From the NCBI GenBank assembly GCA_023269365.1, contig JAHFTN010000099.1:1-5443 (forward strand): a stretch of DNA of 5,443 nt, in the 5' to 3' direction. Numbering within the stretch: the stretch's first letter is position 1; each line of letters begins with the position of its first letter. The notes beneath the pieces were generated by a model. The model ran no database searches and was not told where the DNA came from. It worked only from the letters and a program-made list of their open reading frames with translations. The translations under genes and the position numbers were made by a program. Below, one piece after another: positions 1 through 4,595 of this stretch. This stretch comes from Chlamydiota bacterium (GTDB lineage: Bacteria > Chlamydiota > Chlamydiia > Chlamydiales > Rhabdochlamydiaceae).

Positions 1-51
1 ATTTAACCCAATTGCAAAATCCTAAACGATTCTCTCTTTTTCCATAGAGAT

Positions 52-213
52 CTAGTGACCCTTCCCTTGCCGTTTAAAAAATTGCACCTCTCTTTCATGT
101 TTGAGGGCAGCTTCTCTTGTTGCAAATGTACCGAGGTTGCGCCGTTTGCCAGTCTTGGGATTCTTCTTTAGAGAGTAGAGGCGGTAGCCGCCCGAAGCAA
201 GTTTTCGAATCAT
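52..213 (-). CDS. Small basic conserved-type protein (53 aa), possible Arm/AP2-like DNA-binding fold
   Basis: This is a complete 53-codon frame from ATG (213) to TAG (52). The protein starts MIRKLASGGYRLYSLKKNPK and ends in a charged helix-like segment (EAALKHEREVQFFKRQGKGH). It is strongly basic. The pattern of short strands (GGYRLYSLKK, KRRNLGTF) followed by a helix with AA-KHE resembles, to my reading, the small three-stranded-sheet-plus-helix DNA-binding modules at the N-terminus of tyrosine recombinases (Arm or AP2-like integrase domains). It also resembles a family of about 50-residue stand-alone proteins that I recall only as hypothetical. No recombinase catalytic domain follows. It lies 5 bases after the LicD-family gene, whose TAG stop overlaps its AGGTG ribosome-binding core, so it is probably the last gene of the leftward cluster. 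The function is unknown; nucleic-acid binding is an inference from composition and pattern. Confidence 0.75.
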   Translation of the reverse strand: MIRKLASGGYRLYSLKKNPKTGKRRNLGTFATREAALKHEREVQFFKRQGKGH

Positions 214-218
214 AACAC

Positions 219-1409
219 CTAGATAGATTTATTGAAAAAAGGATGGTTCTCTACTTTTGTGTAGGTCTTCGTCTCTACATTCCACACCATCGTCGGATCT
301 AAGTTGGTTCCGTATTTGCTTTGCAGAAAAGAGACGGTGTCCTGAGGAGCCCAGACGGTGAGGGTATCAAATTTAGCCTTCTTAAGAGGAAAAACTTGAG
401 CGAATTGCAAGGGTTTTGTGCATTTGAGCTCGGAGATCTTCCAGCTTTTTGGAAAGGGGCTGTCGATATAAGTGAAGAGGTAGCCGAGGGTTTTCTTTTC
501 TTCATTGATCTCATAATGGTAAATATCGATAAAGTTGTGGGTCTCTTTGACGTAGAGTTTTAGAAAGGTCTTGGGCTTGGAGTAGCTCGACCAGTCTTGG
601 ATCTGATACTTTTCTGGATCGAGGGTCGAAAGAAGTTGTTTCACATTCTCATGGTCTTCTAACATAATAGAGATGTCGATATCCCAATCCCAGGGGATGA
701 TCCCTCCATAGCGGTAGGCGCCAAGGCAAGTTCCACAATCGATCCAGTAGAGGATTTGCTGTGCATCTAAGAGCTCTGTGAGGGTTTTGAGGGCTTGAAT
801 TTCCACCTTTTGTTTGTGGGTGAGCTGTGAAGGGCGTTGATGTCCTTGGCAGGGGATAAACTCCTCCTCATGGAAAGAGAGGATCCCTTTATGGTGGTAT
901 TCTTCTAAATGGGAGTGGATCTGAAGCTGCGCTCTCTTGATCTTGCGATGACGCCGTCTCACCTCGGGAAATAGATAAGAGGTGCCCTTTAAAGTGGTGC
1001 CCACAGTGTAGCTTACAGGAAGTGCCACAAGAGAGCTTAGTGCCTTTAGCCAGTGGAGCTTCTTGTAAGGATAGGTCTGAATAATCTCATAATCGGGAAG
1101 AGTCTCGTCCTTGATTACGACTTTTTTTCCTGCAAATAAATACCTAGAGGGGGTGAGAAAAAAATCTCCTACCGCTTCTAAGGGGTGAGGTTTAGACAGT
1201 TTGCTATTGAGAAATAGACTTTCTCTGATCGCGTGAAAAAAAGAGACAAGGGGCATCCCAAGAGGTTGCATGATGTCGCGCACGAAATCGGTGGGGACTT
1301 GAGGCCCTTCTTCTACGATTACAGGCTCAACTGTGTCGGACACGTCGGCATGCAGAGGAAAAGAAAGAGTGACAAGTGTGAACAGGAAAGAACAAACAGA
1401 AAGACGCAT
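219..1409 (-). CDS. LicD-family nucleotidyltransferase-fold protein with N-terminal signal peptide
   Basis: The 396-residue protein starts at ATG 1409. Residues 1-21 (MRLSVCSFLFTLVTLSFPLH then A) form one positive charge, a hydrophobic core and a plausible signal-peptidase site after Ala21. Residues about 40-200 form a family-unspecific region with a basic stretch near 151-160 (RRRHRKIKR). The LicD core lies at about 200-375: YWIDCGTCLGAYRYGG (221-236), WDWDID with acidic residues Asp241, Asp243 and Asp245, FIDIYHY (293-299), FPLKKAKFD (340-348) and YGTNLD (366-371). LicD proteins transfer phosphocholine or similar phospho-groups to glycans, and the acidic cluster is the expected metal site. 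Bacterial LicD is normally cytosolic, so an export signal is odd; the related eukaryotic fukutin proteins do act inside the secretory pathway. The gene starts 7 bases after the exonuclease stop and uses an AGG core overlapping that TAG. The substrate is unknown, and the signal could instead be a membrane anchor. Confidence 0.87.
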   Translation of the reverse strand: MRLSVCSFLFTLVTLSFPLHADVSDTVEPVIVEEGPQVPTDFVRDIMQPLGMPLVSFFHAIRESLFLNSKLSKPHPLEAVGDFFLTPSRYLFAGKKVVIKDETLPDYEIIQTYPYKKLHWLKALSSLVALPVSYTVGTTLKGTSYLFPEVRRRHRKIKRAQLQIHSHLEEYHHKGILSFHEEEFIPCQGHQRPSQLTHKQKVEIQALKTLTELLDAQQILYWIDCGTCLGAYRYGGIIPWDWDIDISIMLEDHENVKQLLSTLDPEKYQIQDWSSYSKPKTFLKLYVKETHNFIDIYHYEINEEKKTLGYLFTYIDSPFPKSWKISELKCTKPLQFAQVFPLKKAKFDTLTVWAPQDTVSFLQSKYGTNLDPTMVWNVETKTYTKVENHPFFNKSI

Positions 1410-1416
1410 AGTAAAC

Positions 1417-2010
1417 CTAACATGTTTGGTTGGGGAATCCTACAACAGATTGGTAGCAGAGGAGAAGATGTTTTACTCCATTCATCGCCTGATGGGGTTG
1501 AGTCTCCTTGGGAAGGGAGTAGACAGCTGCGATATTATCTTTAGAAACCCCCGTGTCCCAGGGGAGCTTCTCGGGGTGGGGCGTCGCTTTTCTCATCGCA
1601 AGGGCCCAGTACATCGATGCCAGATCCAACCAGTGGTAGGGCCAGGAGAGAGCTTCTTGGAGATCGGGGTCGACGAGCTGGGAGAAAAAAACTCGATCAA
1701 ACGAGGGGTTTTGACAGAGAAATATCGCTTTGCCCCTCTGAATTTTGTGTTTTGAAAAAAGATGTTGAATCGCAAGGCCTACAGCTATCGAAGACTGTCC
1801 CTTGAAGACTCTATCCCATGTGGAGCCGTTTATTTTCAAACTTTCTTTATCGCTTAGCGCCCACTCTTCTTGGGTGGTAGCGACCACTGCTTCAAAGCTC
1901 TCAAGACAGCGCCCCGTCAGAAGATCTACAATCTCAAAGGCAATTTCGATCGTCTTGTGTTTGAATGGGTTAAGTCCGTTAGTTTCTGTATCTAAGAAGA
2001 TGCCTAGCAC
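1417..2010 (-). CDS. DnaQ-like (DEDD) 3'-5' exonuclease family protein, Exo III Asp apparently replaced
   Basis: I place the start at GTG 2010 (197 aa). A GGAG ribosome-binding core (2016-2019) lies 5 bases before it, and the family fold begins at once with LGIFLDTETNGLNP. A longer TTG start at 2043 (208 aa) is possible, but its first codons lie inside a palindromic repeat. RNase T/DnaQ motifs are visible: Exo I DTET (Asp7, Glu9), Exo II NPSFDRVF (Asp105) and Exo III PHQAMNGV (His173). In the usual HxAxxD form an Asp would stand five residues after the His, but here it is Gly178. The family removes nucleotides from 3' ends of DNA or RNA. The missing metal ligand suggests altered or lost activity, or a divergent subfamily. 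It is the first gene of the leftward cluster, directly followed by the LicD-family gene. The substrate cannot be told from the sequence. Confidence 0.88.
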   Translation of the reverse strand: MLGIFLDTETNGLNPFKHKTIEIAFEIVDLLTGRCLESFEAVVATTQEEWALSDKESLKINGSTWDRVFKGQSSIAVGLAIQHLFSKHKIQRGKAIFLCQNPSFDRVFFSQLVDPDLQEALSWPYHWLDLASMYWALAMRKATPHPEKLPWDTGVSKDNIAAVYSLPKETQPHQAMNGVKHLLLCYQSVVGFPNQTC

Positions 2011-2015
2011 AGTTT

Positions 2016-2020
2016 CTCCG
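2016..2020 (-). promoter_or_regulatory. Ribosome-binding site deciding the exonuclease start
   Basis: Read leftward, this is CGGAG followed by AAACT and GTG. The core has good spacing and lies outside the palindrome that ends at 2025. A competing GAGGA core (2054-2058) ten bases ahead of TTG 2043 lies inside the palindrome arm and would pair with the opposite arm in the transcript, which favours the GTG start. Confidence 0.55.
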
Positions 2021-2024
2021 CTCT

Positions 2025-2198
2025 TATATCCAAACAACTTCAAACGTTGGTTTTCCTCAACGTCGTCTAGCCCCTGAATTTGGTCCCATCTGCATCGCCC
2101 AACTCATTCGAGTTGATCTGCTTCAATGTCAGCTTCGCCTGGACTAAATTCAGGGCAACTCCTTGAGAAAAACCCACGTTTGAAGTTGTTTGGGTATA
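2025..2198. repeat. Nested imperfect palindrome 1 (174 bp), MITE/ERIC-like
   Basis: The outer arms are 2025-2060 and 2163-2198 and match as inverted repeats at 33 of 36 bases without gaps; the arm begins TATA(T/C)CCAAACAACTTCAA. Inside them, 2072-2086 (CCCTGAATTTGGTCC) pairs with 2141-2155 at 14 of 15 positions. At the centre CAACTC (2100-2105) and GAGTTG (2110-2115) form a perfect 6-base stem with a 4-base loop. All three pairs are centred within a few bases of 2112, so the whole unit folds as one long hairpin in RNA or a cruciform in DNA. It lies upstream of two diverging genes, where a terminator is not expected. The layout and TATACCC-like ends resemble ERIC-type palindromic repeats and MITEs of other bacteria; membership of a named family is not shown. 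No transposase is present. Confidence 0.85.
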
Positions 2199-2221
2199 GT
2201 GAAATTTAACTCGACAAAGTC

Positions 2222-2250
2222 ACATTAGACAAAAACTTTTTTAATGTCAA
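2222..2250 (-). promoter_or_regulatory. Candidate promoter reading leftward from palindrome 2
   Basis: On the minus strand TTGACA (2250-2245, a perfect sigma-70 type -35) is followed after 17 bases by TAATGT (2227-2222), a weak -10 that keeps the first, second and last consensus bases. Transcription would start near 2215 and cross palindrome 1 as a structured leader of about 200 bases before the exonuclease start. This is sequence-pattern evidence only. Confidence 0.4.
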
Positions 2251-2330
2251 AGCCCCAGGGTTCGAAGGCAGCAAATGGGGGTGTAGTGCATGAATACTAC
2301 CCCCATTTGCTGCCTTCGAACCCTGGGGCT

Positions 2331-2359
2331 TTCACGTTAAAAAAAGTCTTGTCTAATGT
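2331..2359 (+). promoter_or_regulatory. Candidate promoter reading rightward from palindrome 2
   Basis: This is the mirror copy of the leftward candidate in the other arm: TTCACG (2331-2336, four of six -35 bases), a 17-base spacer, then TAATGT (2354-2359). It would transcribe towards nusB. It is weaker than its partner because two -35 bases differ. Confidence 0.28.
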
Positions 2360-2447
2360 GATTTTATCGAGTTAAGGGTATCAAAAAGAGTTTCCAATTG
2401 CAACCTCTTTTAAAAAAAGGAAGTAGTCTCAAAGCAGGTTCTTATGT

Positions 2448-2453
2448 TATAGT
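2448..2453 (+). promoter_or_regulatory. Candidate -10 element before nusB
   Basis: TATAGT (five of six consensus bases) lies 28 bases ahead of the nusB ATG. No convincing -35 is seen 16-18 bases upstream. Some chlamydial promoters have poor -35 boxes, so this remains possible. It would give a short leader of roughly 20-25 bases. Confidence 0.3.
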
Positions 2454-2481
2454 GGCACCTCTTTACTCCAGGATAGGCGTT

Positions 2482-2928
2482 ATGGAAAACCGGATTTCTC
2501 TTTCTCCTCAAAAATTTCGTGAGATTGTATTCCAACTGATCTATAGTCAGGATTTTGGTGGGGATGGGGAAGTCATAGGGATGTTAATGGCCCAACTGTG
2601 CGTGACAAAAAAAACGGTGCGCCAAGCAGAAGTTGTCAAGGAAAAATTCCTTGAAAAAAAGTCTGAGATCGACACCCTGTTAAGTCAGCATTCTAAATCG
2701 TATGATTTAGAGAGGATCCCTCGAGTGGAGCGCAACATCTTGCGTTTAGGGATATATGAGCTGCTGTGGTGTAAAGAAGTTCCCCCCAAAGTAGTGATTG
2801 CAGAGGCGATGCGGCTTGCGCGCAAATTTGCGACGGTAGAAGCTGCGAACTTTGTAAATGCTCTCATGGATTCTATCTATCAGTCTATCGGGGAAAAAAG
2901 CGATGAGTGTGTTCTCGAGCCGGTTTGA
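2482..2928 (+). CDS. nusB: Transcription antitermination factor NusB
   Basis: I choose ATG 2482 (148 aa), which has an AGGA core at 2470-2473, eight bases ahead. The frame stays open upstream to a TTG at 2398, but that extension (28 residues) has no NusB character. The protein is close to the usual NusB length of about 140. It has the all-helical NusB pattern: SPQKFREIVFQLIYSQDF near the N-terminus, then RIPRVERNILRLGIYELLW (about 79-97), VPPKVVIAEAMRLARKF and ANFVNALMDSIYQ at the end. NusB binds boxA RNA with NusE (ribosomal protein S10) and helps RNA polymerase read through ribosomal RNA operons. Its 3' end overlaps the murB start by 26 bases. It is the first gene of the rightward cluster, and its promoter region is the palindrome-filled gap. 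Confidence 0.95.
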   Translation: MENRISLSPQKFREIVFQLIYSQDFGGDGEVIGMLMAQLCVTKKTVRQAEVVKEKFLEKKSEIDTLLSQHSKSYDLERIPRVERNILRLGIYELLWCKEVPPKVVIAEAMRLARKFATVEAANFVNALMDSIYQSIGEKSDECVLEPV

Positions 2929-3793
2929 AAAAGGGAAGTTGCTCAAAGAGGTGTCTACCTTGGGGATCGGGGGGCCAGCGCGCTTTTTTGTGGAGGTGCA
3001 CACGGCACAAGAGCTTCAAGAGGTCCTTCTCCACTGCCATACAACCCGCCTTCCTTTCTTTATCTTAGGCAAAGGGTCTAATTCCCTATTCGATGATCGG
3101 GGATTTGATGGCCTTGTGATTGCTAACAAGATCGCATTTTGCGATCTCTCTTTTCCTCTCATCCGCGTAGGGGCTGGGTATAGCTTTTCTTTGCTCGGCA
3201 CGCAGACGGCGCGCGCAGGGTGGTCGGGGCTGGAGTTTGCAAGTGGCATCCCGGGCTCTGTGGGAGGCGCCATTTATATGAACGCTGGGGCAAATGGGAA
3301 AGAGGTCTGTTCTGTTATCAAAGAAGTAACCTACATCACAGCGCAAGGAGAAGTGGTTTGTTTTAAGAATGAGGAGATCTCTTTCTCTTACCGTTTTTCC
3401 TCTTTTCAACAAAAGACAGGGGCCATAGCAAGTGCCCTGTTCGAGCTTACCCCCTCGCAAATTGCTCGTCAAAAGCAGTTAGAAATTATCGATTACCGCA
3501 CTAAGACGCAGCCCTACTCAGATAAGTCGGCAGGGTGTATTTTTCGCAATCCCCCTGAAGGGTCTGCTGGGACTTTAATTGAAAAGAGTGGGTTGAAAGG
3601 GCAGAAGAGGGGAGGTGCTGAGGTGTCTTGTGTCCATGCCAATTTCATTGTGAATAGAGGCGGCGCTACGGCTCAAGATGTGTTGGCATTGGCCTCTTTT
3701 GTTTCCCATGTTGTCAAAGAAAAAACCGGGGTCGAGTTGACAAGAGAGGTTCGTTGCATCCCTTTTCAACCGGGGGATGATGTTTCAAGCTGA
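2903..3793 (+). CDS. murB: UDP-N-acetylenolpyruvoylglucosamine reductase (MurB)
   Basis: The start is ATG 2903 (296 aa), with GGGGA about eight bases upstream; a longer frame from 2858 adds residues without family character. MurB is the FAD enzyme that uses NADPH to reduce UDP-GlcNAc-enolpyruvate to UDP-MurNAc in cytosolic peptidoglycan precursor synthesis. FAD-binding motifs are clear: STLGIGGPARFF (18-29), ILGKGSNSLFDDRGFDGLVI (54-73) and GLEFASGIPGSVGGAIYMN (109-127). The C-terminal substrate domain shows YRFSSF (163-168, with Arg164), SAGCIFRNP (209-217), GLKG (230-233) and LTREVRCI with Glu282. The usual catalytic Ser of the GSxFxNP motif is Cys212 here, a replacement I believe occurs in other type II MurB enzymes. 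Lacking the E. coli-type insertion, it fits the shorter type II group. It overlaps nusB and the PHP gene, suggesting coupled translation. Confidence 0.97.
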   Translation: MSVFSSRFEKGKLLKEVSTLGIGGPARFFVEVHTAQELQEVLLHCHTTRLPFFILGKGSNSLFDDRGFDGLVIANKIAFCDLSFPLIRVGAGYSFSLLGTQTARAGWSGLEFASGIPGSVGGAIYMNAGANGKEVCSVIKEVTYITAQGEVVCFKNEEISFSYRFSSFQQKTGAIASALFELTPSQIARQKQLEIIDYRTKTQPYSDKSAGCIFRNPPEGSAGTLIEKSGLKGQKRGGAEVSCVHANFIVNRGGATAQDVLALASFVSHVVKEKTGVELTREVRCIPFQPGDDVSS

Positions 3794-4595
3794 CTTACAT
3801 TGCCATACGACGTGCAGTGACGGGACACTCTCGCCAGAAGAGCTCGTGCGCCACGCTCAAGAGTTGGGGTTGGCTGGCCTTTCGATTACAGATCACGACA
3901 CGATCGGTGCCTACTCGGTGGCGATCCCTTTAGCCCAGGAGTTGGGGATGAGGCTGGGAAGTGGAGTGGAGTTTTCTTCTGTATTTCGGGGGATGAGCGT
4001 CCATATTTTGGGATACGATTTTGATTTGAATAGCCCAGATATCCATGCGCTCTGCCACAAACATTTAGAAAGAAGGAAAGAGAGAAATCGGCGCATTATA
4101 AAAAATTTGCATCGATTGCATATGGAGATCGATGAGGAAAAACTGCTTTGTCAAGGGAAAGGGACGATCGGAAGACCCCACATCGCAGCACTGATGGTAG
4201 AAAAGGGGTATGTCACTACGATCAGGCAAGCCTTTGACCTTTACATCGGCGATGGGAAAAGCTGTTTTGATGCAGGGGATGCGATCTCCTCTGAAGAGAC
4301 GATCGACGTGATCCATCGCGCTGGAGGGAAGGGATTCATCGCCCATCCCCATCTCCTCAAACACACCAACAAGATAAAAGATCTTTTAAAATTACCCTTT
4401 GATGGCCTAGAATGTTATTATGCGAAGTTCCCTTTGGACCAGGAGAATAAGTGGTTGCACCTTGCTAAGGAAAAGGGGTGGCTCATCAGTGGTGGTTCTG
4501 ATTTTCATGGAGGAGTAAAGGAGCATATCCCTTTGGGATGTTCCTGGGTAGATGAGGAGACATTTGGAAGGATCTTTCAGCGCAGACTATCTTAA
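3777..4595 (+). CDS. PHP-domain metal-dependent phosphoesterase (YciV/RNase AM-like)
   Basis: The 272-residue protein starts at ATG 3777; a second ATG at 3780 follows directly, and the GGGGG just before gives poor spacing for either, so coupling to murB (17-base overlap) probably drives initiation. PHP metal-binding motifs are all present: DLHCHT (His8, His10), SDG (Asp15), ITDHDT (Asp39, His40), GVEFS (Glu65), VHILGYDFD (His76), AHPH (His190, His192) and GSDFHG (Asp242, His244). The insertion carrying TIGRPHIA (130-137) is typical of the stand-alone PHP group that includes E. coli YciV/RNase AM and 3',5'-nucleoside bisphosphate phosphatases. Such enzymes hydrolyse phosphoesters of nucleotides or trim 5' ends of RNA, with several metal ions, in the cytosol. 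Motifs are complete, so it should be active; the exact substrate cannot be chosen from the sequence. It is too short for a PolC or DnaE polymerase and lacks histidinol-phosphatase context. Confidence 0.92.
   Translation: MMFQADLHCHTTCSDGTLSPEELVRHAQELGLAGLSITDHDTIGAYSVAIPLAQELGMRLGSGVEFSSVFRGMSVHILGYDFDLNSPDIHALCHKHLERRKERNRRIIKNLHRLHMEIDEEKLLCQGKGTIGRPHIAALMVEKGYVTTIRQAFDLYIGDGKSCFDAGDAISSEETIDVIHRAGGKGFIAHPHLLKHTNKIKDLLKLPFDGLECYYAKFPLDQENKWLHLAKEKGWLISGGSDFHGGVKEHIPLGCSWVDEETFGRIFQRRLS

Larger units (their letters stand above)
2206..2375. repeat. Long imperfect palindrome 2 (170 bp) with 33-bp perfect core, MITE-like
   Basis: The arms are 2206-2281 and 2300-2375, and 69 of 76 positions match without gaps. 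The outer ends are TTAACTCGA and TCGAGTTAA. The inner 33 bases (2249-2281 with 2300-2332) match perfectly, and the 18-base spacer adds a small TAGT/ACTA stem (2284-2287 with 2296-2299). The core is G+C-rich and the outer parts A+T-rich. It starts only 7 bases after palindrome 1. A six-base direct repeat, GGGTAT, occurs at 2192-2197 and 2376-2381 and could be a target duplication, though it does not abut the left arm. No open frame or transposase is inside. It fits a non-autonomous palindromic mobile element better than an intrinsic terminator, because no T-run follows the stem on the rightward strand. Confidence 0.9.

Noticed and set aside
1..51. Terminator or further gene after the 53-residue protein
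   Set aside because: Only a weak CTCT/AGAG pairing and no T-run is seen, and no frame of useful length is present.
1233..1805. Rightward open frames opposite the exonuclease and LicD genes
   Set aside because: They are shadows of the leftward genes, with no recognisable domains and no convincing ribosome sites.
2067..2177. Minus-strand frame of 36 codons from GTG 2177 inside palindrome 1
   Set aside because: It lies entirely within the inverted repeat and its residues follow from the palindrome; there is no independent sign of coding.
2254..2272. tRNA T-loop-like GGTTCGAA, suggesting a tRNA fragment or attachment site
   Set aside because: The bases around it do not form a T-stem, and no anticodon or acceptor arm is present; the match belongs to the palindrome.
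2206..2375. Bidirectional intrinsic terminator
   Set aside because: The stem is very strong, but no T-run follows the G+C-rich core on the rightward strand, and the flanking genes diverge, so neither transcript ends here.
2398..2481. Longer nusB start at TTG 2398
   Set aside because: The extra 28 residues have no NusB similarity, and ATG 2482 has a well-placed ribosome site.
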